This document shows positions 1 to 9,005 of a stretch of 64,000 nucleotides of DNA, in pieces. The DNA is from Brevibacillus brevis. GTDB lineage: Bacteria; Bacillota; Bacilli; Brevibacillales; Brevibacillaceae. How positions within the stretch are numbered: the stretch's first letter is position 1; each line of letters starts with the position of its first letter. The DNA lies in assembly GCF_031583145.1 (NCBI RefSeq), contig NZ_CP134050.1, forward strand, positions 3,175,501 through 3,239,500, given 5' to 3'. The translations under genes were made by a program, and so were the position numbers. The notes beneath the pieces were generated by a model. That model made no database searches. It was not told the DNA's origin and saw only the letters and a list, made by a program, of their open reading frames with translations.

Positions 1-184
1 TTATCCAAAGCGGTGCGAGAAGGAGTTTGCTGCTGCTGTTTGACTTTGCTTCTGTTTGCTCTCCACCACTTGCGAGCATTCCCACGCACTGTGCAACCCT
101 CTCCTGCCTCATCCAGGTTACGGAAATTTTGCCCAACAGGTGGGACTTTTATCCATCGTCGAAGTAGAGTCAATGAATGAGCAA
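1..184. other. Unassigned left edge
   Basis: I see no convincing gene here. Short open frames on both strands lack a good ribosome binding site or a recognisable product. A minus-strand stop codon occupies the first three bases, but the frame leading to it is short and of odd composition. Confidence 0.4.
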
Positions 185-214
185 ACAAAAAAACGCCCGT
201 GTAACCGGACGTTT
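184..214 (-). terminator. Intrinsic terminator of brnQ
   Basis: A 9-bp stem (191-199 with 206-214) containing one position that pairs only as G-U in minus-strand RNA, followed on that strand by a U-rich run from the A tract at 184-193. It lies 37 bp after the brnQ stop codon. Confidence 0.8.
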
Positions 215-251
215 TTTCTCTGAAACGAGCTACGAATAAGAGCAGTGGCGA

Positions 252-1586
252 CTAGGACGAACCGCCTTTCTCGTAAACGGACAGAACTTTTTTCCCGAAG
301 TCGAGCAGCATACCGGCGCACCCCGCGAGCAACGCAGGCATGATCCATCCTGCACCCTCCCCGTAAAAGGGCAGGAAAAGCAGCCAATCATCCCAAGCAT
401 GTCGCAAGAAGGTGACATTCACCATGTCGATTACGCCGAAGCAGGCGACGACTCCCACTGTGACGGGATATACCCATGACGTGGATGGAATCAGCCCCTC
501 CAGCACTGCCAGGCCAATCAGGACGATCGCGACAGGATAGATCGCGCCCAGAATCGGAACAGACACACTTAAAATTTCCGTCAGACCCAAATTGGCGATC
601 GCCATGGACAGCAAGCACAAAATGGTGACCCATGCCCGGTAAGACAGGGTGCCAAACAGACCTTGAAAGTATTGGCTGCAGGATGTGACGAGCCCGATCG
701 ATACACAAAGGCATGCGACGGTAAACACGATACCGAGAAGAATCGTCCCGGCTTGGCCAAACAAATGCTGCATGACACCGGTCAAGATCTGGGCGCCATT
801 CTCGGCATTGCCTACGAACGAGCTGCGGGAACCAAGTACTCCGAGAATCACATAGATGATGGTCAACAAAACACCGGCCCCTACACCCGCCATGATCATG
901 TGGGCGGACACCGACTTCGGCTCGTCAACGCCTTTATTTCGAAGCGTGCCAGCGATCACAATGCCAAATACGAGCGCGGCCAGAGCGTCCATCGTCAAAT
1001 ATCCATCCAGGAACCCTTGGATAAACGGGTGCTCGGCATACTTGGCGACAGGCTCTGTGCTTGGCCCCATCGGCGTCATCAGACTCTTGAGGAAGATCAG
1101 GGCGATCAAGGCCAGCAGCGCGGGAGTCAGCCATTTTCCAAAGCGATCGACCAGCTTGGAGGGAGATAGACTCAACCAAAAGACGATGCCGAAAAACACC
1201 AACGTGTACAGGAACAGACTGATGGGCGAGCTGACCCACTCCTCGGACAGGAATGGTGCCATCCCCATTTCGAATGCCAAACTGCCTGCACGGGGAATGG
1301 CGAGCCCGGGTCCGATCGACACGTAGATCAGAAACGGAAAAATGACGGCGAAAAGCGGATGGACGCGACTAGCCAGGCGGTGAAAGGTCCCTGCTTTCGC
1401 GATTGCCACTACTCCCAGGATCGGCAAACCCACGGCGGACAAAATGAATCCTGCCAGAGACACCCAGACACTCATCCCGGCTGACTGTCCCAGAAACGGC
1501 GGAAAAATGAGGTTGCCTGCGCCAAAAAACATGGAGAAGAGCATAAAACTGACCAAGATCAGTTCACGTTTGGATAAGGTTATCAT
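252..1586 (-). CDS. brnQ: Branched-chain amino acid:cation symporter BrnQ
   Basis: The 444-residue protein is a polytopic membrane carrier of the LIVCS family, which imports leucine, isoleucine and valine with Na+ or H+. The N-terminal stretch with F-F-G-A-G-N-L-I-F-P-P is the family signature, and hydrophobic segments run along the whole chain at the usual length. The gene stands alone, with its own terminator downstream. A GGGAGG sequence lies about 14 bases before the chosen ATG, a long spacing. A nearer ATG exists but is in another frame. Confidence 0.93.
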   Translation of the reverse strand: MITLSKRELILVSFMLFSMFFGAGNLIFPPFLGQSAGMSVWVSLAGFILSAVGLPILGVVAIAKAGTFHRLASRVHPLFAVIFPFLIYVSIGPGLAIPRAGSLAFEMGMAPFLSEEWVSSPISLFLYTLVFFGIVFWLSLSPSKLVDRFGKWLTPALLALIALIFLKSLMTPMGPSTEPVAKYAEHPFIQGFLDGYLTMDALAALVFGIVIAGTLRNKGVDEPKSVSAHMIMAGVGAGVLLTIIYVILGVLGSRSSFVGNAENGAQILTGVMQHLFGQAGTILLGIVFTVACLCVSIGLVTSCSQYFQGLFGTLSYRAWVTILCLLSMAIANLGLTEILSVSVPILGAIYPVAIVLIGLAVLEGLIPSTSWVYPVTVGVVACFGVIDMVNVTFLRHAWDDWLLFLPFYGEGAGWIMPALLAGCAGMLLDFGKKVLSVYEKGGSS

Positions 1587-1679
1587 CGGCGATCATACTA
1601 CCTCCCATCATAATGAGAGGCATTCTACCAAGTTTCCGCGCCAGATACTAGTGATTCGCCCGTATTCGCAATTGCAAAA

Positions 1680-2501
1680 TCATTGCAAGTTTTCGTATTC
1701 CGCTACGCGCTCCAGCCATTCCTCCACAAGCTCGCGAAACAGGTGGCTTTGCTCGATTTGCAGATTGTGTCCGGCCCGATCAAGGACGGCAAAGCTCGCA
1801 CGAGGATAACGATCCAGAATGGCCCACACATCTGCATAGCCCGTGACGTGATCCTGCCTTCCTGTCAAGAACAGCGCAGGCTTGTCAAAGTGCTCGTGGT
1901 CCAAATCAAAGGAGAATGCGTAACGCTTGCTGATTCTCCTCAGAAACTCCCGGTCAGCGACTTGCAGCCCTGGCAGGATGTCTCTCGCGAACTGTTCCCA
2001 GTTGGTTCGGTCCTGGACTACCGCTATGGAAGTAAACTGGTCCTGCTGTTCTTTGGGCAGCGTGGCGACAAACGCCTCGTCTCTCGCAATCACCGAAGCG
2101 GGAGGAACCATTCGGTTGGAATCGAGAGGCTGGATAAGCGGACAAAGGAATAGAAGGCCGGCGATTCTTTCTTTTTTCCTGGCAGCCAATCCTCTCGCCA
2201 AGTATCCGCCGTACGATTCACCAGCCAGCAGATACGATCCTTCCGGGACCACCCTTTCAATAAAGCGCTCCACGACATCGAGCATCTCGTCGGAGCTTTG
2301 GATCCACTCTTCTCCTTTGGTACGCCCCATTCCCGGCAGATCGAGATAGATTCGCTGATAACCTGTCCGCTTGGCGAATAATGGCTCAAAGCAGCCTTTC
2401 ATCAACCGGTGGTCAGGGGTGAATCCATGAATCAACAGTACAGGAATCCCTTCCCCGTGCGTTTCATAGTAAACCGATACATCGCCCAAATCGCAAAACA
2501 T
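1680..2501 (-). CDS. Alpha/beta hydrolase
   Basis: The 273-residue soluble protein has the alpha/beta-hydrolase fold: an oxyanion H-G-F near residue 26, the nucleophile elbow G-E-S-Y-G-G around residue 95, an acidic residue in G-R-Q-D-H near 215 and a terminal histidine in G-H-N. These give a complete Ser-Asp-His triad. The start has GGAGGGG seven bases upstream. The substrate cannot be told; esterase, lipase-like or C-C hydrolase activities are all possible. It is not obviously in an operon with brnQ, from which it is separated by 93 bp. Confidence 0.85.
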   Translation of the reverse strand: MFCDLGDVSVYYETHGEGIPVLLIHGFTPDHRLMKGCFEPLFAKRTGYQRIYLDLPGMGRTKGEEWIQSSDEMLDVVERFIERVVPEGSYLLAGESYGGYLARGLAARKKERIAGLLFLCPLIQPLDSNRMVPPASVIARDEAFVATLPKEQQDQFTSIAVVQDRTNWEQFARDILPGLQVADREFLRRISKRYAFSFDLDHEHFDKPALFLTGRQDHVTGYADVWAILDRYPRASFAVLDRAGHNLQIEQSHLFRELVEEWLERVAEYENLQ

Positions 2502-2584
2502 GCCAACACCCCTCCAAGCGGAACAAACGTTCCTTTTTTCTTCATCTTAGCGGATTCCCCACAAAAAGGAAAGCGAACATCAGC

Positions 2585-2630
2585 AAAAAACCACGCGGCC
2601 CTAGGTGTAACTCTGGACCCGTGGTTTTTC
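2585..2630 (-). terminator. Intrinsic terminator after the YheC/D gene
   Basis: An inverted repeat AAAACCACG ... CGTGGTTTT spanning 2587-2628, with A and T runs on both sides, just past the stop of the minus-strand gene ending at 2633. It could also work for plus-strand transcripts. Confidence 0.6.
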
Positions 2631-2632
2631 CT

Positions 2633-3325
2633 TCATTTTTTTCGCATAGCAATGATCTGCTTGTAAAAGGTTTGATCCTTTAGCTTTCGAAAGAGGGAGA
2701 GAGACGGACGAAAATTGGCTTCGATGATCCATGGCTTTCCCTCGATATCGATTCCCAGGTCAAATCCGACTTCCCTTAGAGTAGGGTACGCTTTTCCCAA
2801 CGTGTCGGCCGCTTCCAGCGTGACATGGCGGATCTCGTCAAGCAAATCGTCTGACGCTTCCACATTGGACAAGCGGATGGCGGTATGAAGCGGGAGCACT
2901 TTCCCTCTGCTGCGTGCGACATTCGTCACCACATAGCCGGGGCCTGCCAATTTGGCGACCCATCCGGTGACAGTCCAAGGTGACTTCTTTCCCGATCGCT
3001 GCACCATCACCCGCACATCAAACGGCCGTCCATCGATCCTTCCAAGCGATATCAGCGGCTGCAGAAGGTACTGCTTTGGCCTGAACAGCGATTTTACGTA
3101 AGAAACCGTCTTCTCTCGACCTTCCACCACTCGCTTCGTACTGCCAGCGTGTACGAGGTACCGGTCATTGCCTTTGTCCGTGAGCTGGATGATGCCGGCT
3201 CCCCCTCCACCTCCCGACGGCTTCAGCATGACTTTCTCATAGTCCTCGACGTATCTCCACAGCATGTCGGGCGAGAACAGCTTGGTTGCGGGCAAGTATT
3301 CCCGCAGGAACTCATGCTTCACCAT
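2633..3325 (-). CDS. YheC/YheD-family ATP-grasp protein, start uncertain
   Basis: This is a YheC/YheD-type ATP-grasp protein, a family found in endospore formers and linked to the spore coat. Visible features are the glycine-rich K-P-S-G-G-G-G-G-A-G loop near residue 36, the F-D-V-R-V segment near 115 and the terminal E-V-G-F-D-L / W-I-I-E-A-N-F-R-P block typical of ATP-grasp metal sites. The first ATG gives 230 residues, but the frame stays open back to about 3427 and reads I-K-A-P-N-V-G-K-W-S-K-H-Q-H just before it. That resembles the conserved family stretch normally inside the protein. No ATG, GTG or TTG exists in that extension, which overlaps the end of panD. Confidence 0.8.
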   Translation of the reverse strand: MVKHEFLREYLPATKLFSPDMLWRYVEDYEKVMLKPSGGGGGAGIIQLTDKGNDRYLVHAGSTKRVVEGREKTVSYVKSLFRPKQYLLQPLISLGRIDGRPFDVRVMVQRSGKKSPWTVTGWVAKLAGPGYVVTNVARSRGKVLPLHTAIRLSNVEASDDLLDEIRHVTLEAADTLGKAYPTLREVGFDLGIDIEGKPWIIEANFRPSLSLFRKLKDQTFYKQIIAMRKK

Positions 3326-3363
3326 ATGCTGATGCTTGCTCCACTTTCCGACGTTTGGCGCTT

Positions 3364-3756
3364 TTATGACGATGTCTCCCCATTCGTAATGAGATGATGC
3401 TCCTCTATCTTGGTGATTTGGTTTTGTTCATCGACAAAAACGACCCGTGGTACCAGCTTTGCTGCTTCTTTTTCCTCATACATCCCCATACTGAGGATGA
3501 TGACCAGATCGCCGGGTGCAAATAAGTGGGCGGGCGGTCCGTTCAAGCATATTTTCCCAGATCCTTCCGGTGCCGGCAGAGCGTACGTCTTCCACCGTGT
3601 GGCGTTGCGAAGGCTGGTGACCTGTACGATTTCATAAGGCATGATGTCAGCCGCTTTCAAGAGAAGGGCGTCGATCGTGATGCTTCCGACGTAGTTCAGT
3701 TCCGCCTGCGTCACTGTCGCTCGATGTATTTTTCCTTTGCACATATGCCTTTGCAT
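3364..3756 (-). CDS. panD: Aspartate 1-decarboxylase (pro-enzyme) PanD
   Basis: PanD converts L-aspartate to beta-alanine for pantothenate and CoA synthesis. It cleaves itself at a Gly-Ser bond to create a pyruvoyl cofactor. Taking the ATG at 3756 gives 130 residues with G24-S25 in the motif Y-V-G-S-I-T-I-D, exactly the canonical cleavage position, and the N-terminus aligns with the B. subtilis style start. An AAGGAAGG site precedes this ATG. No panB or panC is adjacent, which is unusual because the three genes are often together. The YheC/D frame follows directly and probably shares its transcript. Confidence 0.95.
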   Translation of the reverse strand: MQRHMCKGKIHRATVTQAELNYVGSITIDALLLKAADIMPYEIVQVTSLRNATRWKTYALPAPEGSGKICLNGPPAHLFAPGDLVIILSMGMYEEKEAAKLVPRVVFVDEQNQITKIEEHHLITNGETSS

Positions 3757-3837
3757 GAGCCATCCTTCCTTTCCAAACCGATGACACCAGTCTATGTGCA
3801 AAAGGCTGTCTGTGAAACTGATGGCCGTCGTTTCCTC

Positions 3838-4902
3838 TCACTCTTCGATACATGCATCCCGCAAGTCGAGCCCGATCTCCGCGCACAAGCGTTCAAGCTC
3901 TTTTGCGATGCCTGTCGCCAGCGTGATTCCTTTCGACTTCTGACTCTCCATGTTCCGTCTCTCGATCTCCCCGGGAATCATGATTTCTTCGATTCCCGCT
4001 CTTCGGGGTACGGACTTGATTTCATTGATGTACGCGTCCATCCTTCGTTGAAAAACAGAGAGCGGCCAGAATCGTTCGATGTCAACCGCCATAAAAACGT
4101 GACCGATATTTTGCGGATGTTCCAGATTGTCGTACAGGCTGCGGACACCCGGCCCACAGGCGGCTCCTGTCAATATGCCGCACAGAATATCGATAAACAT
4201 GGCAAGACCGTACCCTTTCGCCCCGCCGATGGGCAAGAGGGAACCAGCCAATGCTGCCTGCGGACTGGTCGTCGGGTTGCCTTCCGAATCAATCGCCCAG
4301 TCTGCCGGGATGCTCTCGCCTCTTTTTTCCGCCAGCGCAATCTTCCCTCGAGCTGCGACGCTCGTCGCCATATCGAGCAAAAACGGTGGCTGCTTTCCCG
4401 CCGGAATCCCTACGGCAACGGGATTCGTCCCGAAAAATGGGCGAATGCCGCCGGTCGGGGCCATTGCTTCCGGCGCATTGGACAGCACGAGCAAGATCTG
4501 TCCTCTCTCGATTGCCTGTTCCGCATAGTACGAGCAGCTGCCGAAATGATTGGAATGACGTACTCCAACGAAACCGACTCCCATCTGTCTCGCCAGGGAA
4601 ATCGCTTGATCCAGTGCCGCCATCCCAACTACGGCACCCAGGTGGTTGTCACCGTCGATCAGAGCTGTTGCGCCCTCCTGCATGATGACTTTCGGTTCGC
4701 TGTCCAATCTGATGACACCGGCATTTATGCGTTCGAGGTAAATCGGCAAGCGGGCAAGTCCATGGGATTCGATTCCCCGCAGGTCTGCGTGTACCAGCGA
4801 TTGGGCAACCGTTCGGGCGTGCTGTTCGGACGCCCCCGCCCGGACAAGCAGATTCGTGGCCAGTTCCTCCAGCCGTCTCCAATCAAAGTGTCTCGGTCCC
4901 AC
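3838..4902 (-). CDS. Ldh-family (malate/L-lactate/ureidoglycolate) dehydrogenase
   Basis: The 354-residue protein belongs to the NAD(P)-dependent Ldh_2 family that includes YlbC-like malate/L-sulfolactate and ureidoglycolate dehydrogenases. Family features are the S-H-G-L-A-R-L segment near residue 50, V-R-H-S-N-H-F-G-S near 117 and G-G-A-K-G-Y-G-L near 225. It starts at GTG with GGGAGGG about eleven bases upstream. It ends 81 bp before panD on the same strand, so co-transcription is possible. The family members reduce 2-keto acids or oxidise 2-hydroxy acids; the substrate here is not readable. Confidence 0.85.
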   Translation of the reverse strand: MGPRHFDWRRLEELATNLLVRAGASEQHARTVAQSLVHADLRGIESHGLARLPIYLERINAGVIRLDSEPKVIMQEGATALIDGDNHLGAVVGMAALDQAISLARQMGVGFVGVRHSNHFGSCSYYAEQAIERGQILLVLSNAPEAMAPTGGIRPFFGTNPVAVGIPAGKQPPFLLDMATSVAARGKIALAEKRGESIPADWAIDSEGNPTTSPQAALAGSLLPIGGAKGYGLAMFIDILCGILTGAACGPGVRSLYDNLEHPQNIGHVFMAVDIERFWPLSVFQRRMDAYINEIKSVPRRAGIEEIMIPGEIERRNMESQKSKGITLATGIAKELERLCAEIGLDLRDACIEE

Positions 4903-5010
4903 TGATCTATCTTCCCTCCCCAGCTACTTCTACCGTTCGCATCCGTATGCACCTGGATATAGATATGATAGCAGTCTCAGCACCGACACCGTCATTGGCC
5001 CAGCGTCCGG

Positions 5011-5058
5011 AAAAAGCGAAAGGAAGAGGACGTTCTTTCGGAAAAAGAGAACGTCCTC
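5011..5058 (-). terminator. Hairpin after the PBP4-like gene
   Basis: A perfect 11-bp stem GAGGACGTTCT (5026-5036) pairs with 5048-5058. The U run on the minus strand is interrupted, so it is a moderate terminator for the gene ending at 5072. Confidence 0.65.
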
Positions 5059-5071
5059 ATGAAAATGTGCA

Positions 5072-7954
5072 TTATTCGCTGGAAGAGAGACTCGTGATGA
5101 TTTCATCCTGCAAGCCGGTCATCACTTTGCTGCTTTCGGCGTAACCGTTCAATACAATTGAGAAAACGAGCTGCTCGCCGTCTTTGGTCGTGAAATAGCC
5201 GGACAAACTGTTGACGCCCGTCATCGACCCCGTTTTGCCGTGCACGTTGTTCTCTGCCCCCGTCCCCTTCAAACGGTTCTTCAAGGTCCCATCCACACCG
5301 GCAATCGGCAGCGACTCGTAATACACGGCAAAGTCCTTCGACTTCGTCATTCCTTCGAGCATGGCCGCGATATGCCTTGCGGAAATCAGATTGTAGCGGG
5401 TCAAACCGGAGCCGTCTACCATGTCAAAGTTCGTTTGGCCACCCAGCGATTTCAGCGTTTCCTGAACGACCTCGGCTCCAGCTGCCGAACTTCCTTCCCC
5501 TTTGATTACCGCTCCGAGCGTTTTGAGCATCATTTCCGCATAAAAGTTGTCACTCTGTTTATTCAAATAAAGAAGGATATCCTTTAGGGGCAGCGAGGCA
5601 AACTCGGTCCACTTCGCAGCAGATGGCGGAACCGTCCCGATTTCGACATTGCTGTTCGGAGAAAAGCTGACTCCCGCTTTGACCAACGCTTCTTTCAGGG
5701 CCGTTCCAACGTACTTGGCAGGTTCTTCGACAGGTACGCGTTCGTAGTCGGCGCTTTGGTCCAACGGCAGGCTCCCGGTGAGGCGAATCGTATTCGTGGC
5801 GCGGTCACGCGCGATGGCAATTGTATTTTCCTCTCCTGCAGATGCGGTCGTGGCCTGATTGATGACGGTTACGTAGGACGTTTTCGGCAGCACATTGATC
5901 CTTACGGGCTCCCCTGCATTCTTCGCAGGTTCGTATTGAATCATGACGGTTCCGCGGTTTAGCGCCAGGGCTCCCAATGTCGGGTTATACGAATAGCTCT
6001 CGTCATCCCAGGCCCACCCCAAACCCAATCGCTGCTGGTCGAAAAAGCTCTCGTCCATGACGAGATTCCCGCTCACTCGCTTGATCCCTTGGGCCTTCAG
6101 CCAGGCGGCAATTTCCTCGATCGAGACGCCCTCCTGCACCTTCAAGGCATCTTCAGTGTGAAGAGTGGGGTCACCATAGCCTTTGATGTAGACATTGCCC
6201 GTCTGAACTCCGTTCTTCGCGATAGGAGCATCTCCGTAAAGCTCCGTCTTAAAAGTGTAGTCCGGCCCCAGTCTTGTCAGCGCGGCACCGGTCGTCAACA
6301 GCTTGAGATTGGAGGCTGGCGTGAGCAGCGAGTCGGCGTCCCTCTCGTACAGGACCTCGCCACCCACCTTTTTCACGATCAGACCCGCAGTCAATCCGGC
6401 TGCCTCGGGCTTGTCGAGGATCGGGTCGAGCACGGCGGACAGCTGGTAGGTCGCAGGTGTTTTTGGTGCATAGCCATCCGGCGTACGGTTGTCAGGGTAA
6501 GTGGCCAGCTGGACCGCGATGTAATCCTGCAGATCCTTCGCGTATTTGGATTTGTAAATTCCATTGATCAGAATGGAAAAGAGGAGCTTGTGTCCATTTT
6601 TCGCCGTAACGTAGCCGGACAAGCTGTTTACTCCGCCCATAGAGCCGGTCTTGGCGATCAACCGGCTTTCAGCTGGCGTGCCGATCAGCCGGTTTTTCAA
6701 CGTGCCATCTACGCCCGCGATCGGCAATGACGCCTCCAGCGCTTCCCGATAGTCCTGGTCTTGAAGGAACGACAGCAGTTCGACGACCTGCTCAGGCGTG
6801 ACGAGGTCAAATCGGGAGAGACCCGAACCGTCCGCTTGACGATAGCCCGAATCGATGCCAGCCCGCTTGAGCACATCGGACACGGTCTCGACGCCCGCCT
6901 CGAAGCTGCCTTTCCCTTTTTGCGTTGCCCCCAAAGTCTTGAGGAGCATCTCCGCGTAGAAATTGTCGCTCTCCTTGTTCAGCTCGACAATGATCTCCCC
7001 AAGCGTCGGAGAGAGGTGCGATGTCAAAGGCACCCCTTTGGTCACAGCCGTCTTCATTACCTGTGCTTTCGGACCCAGCTTGACGCCCTGAGCAAGCAGC
7101 TGTCTTTTCCAAATCTCCCCGACGAACATTGCCGGGTCCTCCATCGTCACATCCTCCTGGTATGGCGCCGCCTTCGTTCCGATCGTCCCGGTTACGATGA
7201 CCTCGTTTTTCCCCCGGAGACGCTCCACCGTCAGGTCGGATTTGCTTCCCTCTACGGTCTTGGCCCGATTGGTTAGGGTCAGGTAGGAAGTGGCGGGTTC
7301 GAGGGCAATCTTCGCGGCATCGCCGATCTTTTGTCCCGGAGCGATTGTAGCCGTAACGAAGTTTTTGTGAACCGCAAGCGCACTCAGTTGGGCGCTGTAC
7401 CCGTATGGCTCGTCGTCCCACATCCAGCTCGTGCCGAGCCGGACATCGTCGAAGTAGCTTTCATCCAACAGCAGATTTCCGTTCACCTGCTTGATGCCTT
7501 TTTCTTTGACAGCGGCCGCCAGCTCTTGCAGTCCTTCCTCGGTCAGACTCGGGTCCCCGTTCCCTTTCAAGATGAGATTGCCCTGCAGGATCCCTCCGGC
7601 ATTTACCTGTCCGTCTATGTACACCTCGGTCTTCCACTGGAAGGCCGGTCCCAAACGATCGAGGGCCGCAATCGTCGTAAACAGCTTCATGTTGGAAGCC
7701 GGTATATAATGGCGCTTTTCATGATGGGTGTAAATATATCTTTTGTCCGTCCAGTCGTACACAGCGATCCCCGCATACAACCCCATGTTCTCTTCGCCTT
7801 TTTGCAGATCGGACAAAAATTTTTCCACACTGGCGGCGAGCGGGCTCGCAGCTGCCGTTGCTTCCTGGGCAAGTGCAGGCGCAGCTGCCGCCTGGAACAC
7901 GAGCAAAAGCATCAGGATCCACGCGAACCCATGTCTGATACACCGTACGTTCAT
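5072..7954 (-). CDS. Tandem double-module PBP4-type D-Ala-D-Ala carboxypeptidase/endopeptidase
   Basis: This secreted protein of 960 residues carries two complete PBP4 (DacB, peptidase S13) modules in one chain. The ATG at 7954 follows GAGGAGG by five bases and opens with a clear signal peptide ending near A-L-A. Module one (about 40-485) has S-N-M-K near residue 87, S-D-N near 329 and K-T-G near 435. Module two (about 505-960) repeats P-A-S-N-L-K near 548, S-D-N-F-Y and G-K-T-G. All three active-site motifs are intact in both halves, so both should be catalytic. DacB enzymes normally have one module of 450-490 residues. The role is peptidoglycan trimming outside the membrane. Confidence 0.93.
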   Translation of the reverse strand: MNVRCIRHGFAWILMLLLVFQAAAAPALAQEATAAASPLAASVEKFLSDLQKGEENMGLYAGIAVYDWTDKRYIYTHHEKRHYIPASNMKLFTTIAALDRLGPAFQWKTEVYIDGQVNAGGILQGNLILKGNGDPSLTEEGLQELAAAVKEKGIKQVNGNLLLDESYFDDVRLGTSWMWDDEPYGYSAQLSALAVHKNFVTATIAPGQKIGDAAKIALEPATSYLTLTNRAKTVEGSKSDLTVERLRGKNEVIVTGTIGTKAAPYQEDVTMEDPAMFVGEIWKRQLLAQGVKLGPKAQVMKTAVTKGVPLTSHLSPTLGEIIVELNKESDNFYAEMLLKTLGATQKGKGSFEAGVETVSDVLKRAGIDSGYRQADGSGLSRFDLVTPEQVVELLSFLQDQDYREALEASLPIAGVDGTLKNRLIGTPAESRLIAKTGSMGGVNSLSGYVTAKNGHKLLFSILINGIYKSKYAKDLQDYIAVQLATYPDNRTPDGYAPKTPATYQLSAVLDPILDKPEAAGLTAGLIVKKVGGEVLYERDADSLLTPASNLKLLTTGAALTRLGPDYTFKTELYGDAPIAKNGVQTGNVYIKGYGDPTLHTEDALKVQEGVSIEEIAAWLKAQGIKRVSGNLVMDESFFDQQRLGLGWAWDDESYSYNPTLGALALNRGTVMIQYEPAKNAGEPVRINVLPKTSYVTVINQATTASAGEENTIAIARDRATNTIRLTGSLPLDQSADYERVPVEEPAKYVGTALKEALVKAGVSFSPNSNVEIGTVPPSAAKWTEFASLPLKDILLYLNKQSDNFYAEMMLKTLGAVIKGEGSSAAGAEVVQETLKSLGGQTNFDMVDGSGLTRYNLISARHIAAMLEGMTKSKDFAVYYESLPIAGVDGTLKNRLKGTGAENNVHGKTGSMTGVNSLSGYFTTKDGEQLVFSIVLNGYAESSKVMTGLQDEIITSLSSSE

Positions 7955-8136
7955 AACGTCCTCCTCGTCTTCTCCTATTCTTCTCTCTCTTGTGAGATCC
8001 TCTAGCGATATGAACACATCATAGCACGACGCGTTTATTTTCGAAATATTACCATAATACCAAAAAGTACAATCCGGTTAACTTGCCAACCGATGACCAT
8101 ACTAAAAGCATTCGGAAAAGAAGGGAGAAATCTAGT

Positions 8137-8679
8137 GTGTTCTATCGTGTTTCTCTCATCCTGCTGCTATTTTGCACCATTGCCTTTCCGGCTGCCGCGG
8201 CACGCGACATCGGAAGCATTCGCGTCGATCCTACTTTGGCAAGGTCTTGGCAGGAGCTGGTCAAGCGAAGCGATTGGATCGTCGCTGTGAAAGCCGATGC
8301 TTCCTATCGGGCCTTTGCGACGGGCCGATCCATTCGCGAAGGAAAGTTGGTCAACTACGTACAGACCCTACAGGTCACACAGACAATCAAAGGAGCTCCC
8401 TCTGCCTCCATCAAAATGGTCAGCACGGGAGTCGATCCTTTGCCCGACGCCCGCAGCCCTCTAAACCAGATCTATCCGGGTCCGCTGGCTGAAGGCAGCT
8501 ACCTTCTGTTTCTCCATCGGGTGCAAGGAACCGACTTGTCCAGCACGGTCGGACTCTGGCAAGGCGTCTATCCGCTTCACCTCGGCAAGACGGTAGCGCT
8601 TCAGGGGGCGGGCTTCGCCGAACTGAATCAGCTCACGGTAGACGAACTCGCCGCCAAAGTCAAAGCGGTCTCCAGATAA
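8137..8679 (+). CDS. Secreted protein of unknown function
   Basis: The 180-residue protein has a strong signal peptide (hydrophobic L-I-L-L-L-F core, then A-F-P-A-A-A-A) and no transmembrane segment after it. I chose the GTG at 8137 because GAAGGGAG lies nine bases upstream and the signal peptide starts there; an earlier TTG at 8083 would put a charged tail before it. The mature part looks like a compact beta-rich domain, with K-R-S-D-W-I-V-A-V near residue 45 and repeated short strands. No family is recognised. It is divergent from the PBP4 gene, with about 180 bp between them. Confidence 0.7.
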   Translation: MFYRVSLILLLFCTIAFPAAAARDIGSIRVDPTLARSWQELVKRSDWIVAVKADASYRAFATGRSIREGKLVNYVQTLQVTQTIKGAPSASIKMVSTGVDPLPDARSPLNQIYPGPLAEGSYLLFLHRVQGTDLSSTVGLWQGVYPLHLGKTVALQGAGFAELNQLTVDELAAKVKAVSR

Positions 8680-8685
8680 TCCAAA

Positions 8686-8725
8686 CAAAAAAGAAGCCGG
8701 CACGGTGCGCAAGCTTCCTTTTTCG
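8686..8725. terminator. Bidirectional terminator
   Basis: GAAGC (8693-8697) pairs with GCTTC (8713-8717), with an A run before and a T run after. It can end both the plus-strand secreted protein gene and the small minus-strand membrane protein gene. Confidence 0.6.
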
Positions 8726-8739
8726 GTAAACGAACTCCG

Positions 8740-8850
8740 TCAGCTTCTCATGACGTAAATGAAAACGACCATGGACAGCGCGCAAGCCAGGATCGTGCCG
8801 ACAAATCCCCAGATAACCAGCTTGTTGCTGCCTTCACGATTATCACTCAT
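8740..8850 (-). CDS. Small single-pass membrane protein (36 aa)
   Basis: A 36-residue frame begins at ATG 8850 with GGAG eight bases before it. The chain has a short charged head with D-N-R-E and K, then one hydrophobic helix from about residue 11 to 33 with W-G-F-V-G-T and V-V-F-I-Y-V, and a basic end M-R-S. This layout fits a genuine small membrane protein. It has its own terminator and opposes the secreted protein gene. The function is unknown; such proteins often modulate a membrane partner. Confidence 0.6.
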   Translation of the reverse strand: MSDNREGSNKLVIWGFVGTILACALSMVVFIYVMRS

Positions 8851-9005
8851 GCCAACTACTCCTTACCGTTTCGTTCTCATCCATTATAAAACGGATCGAG
8901 CCGGAAGGGAAACGGGAATGTCCGAGCAGTCATCTGCAGCGAATATTTTCCTCCTGAAAGCGAAATGTTATCGAATATGCCTGTTTTAAAGGGGGAAGTG
9001 AGAAC

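Noticed and set aside
3526-4905. 459-codon plus-strand open frame
   Set aside because: It lies opposite panD and the Ldh-family gene, has no family sequence and no ribosome binding site. GC-rich codon use on the true strand leaves this frame open by chance.
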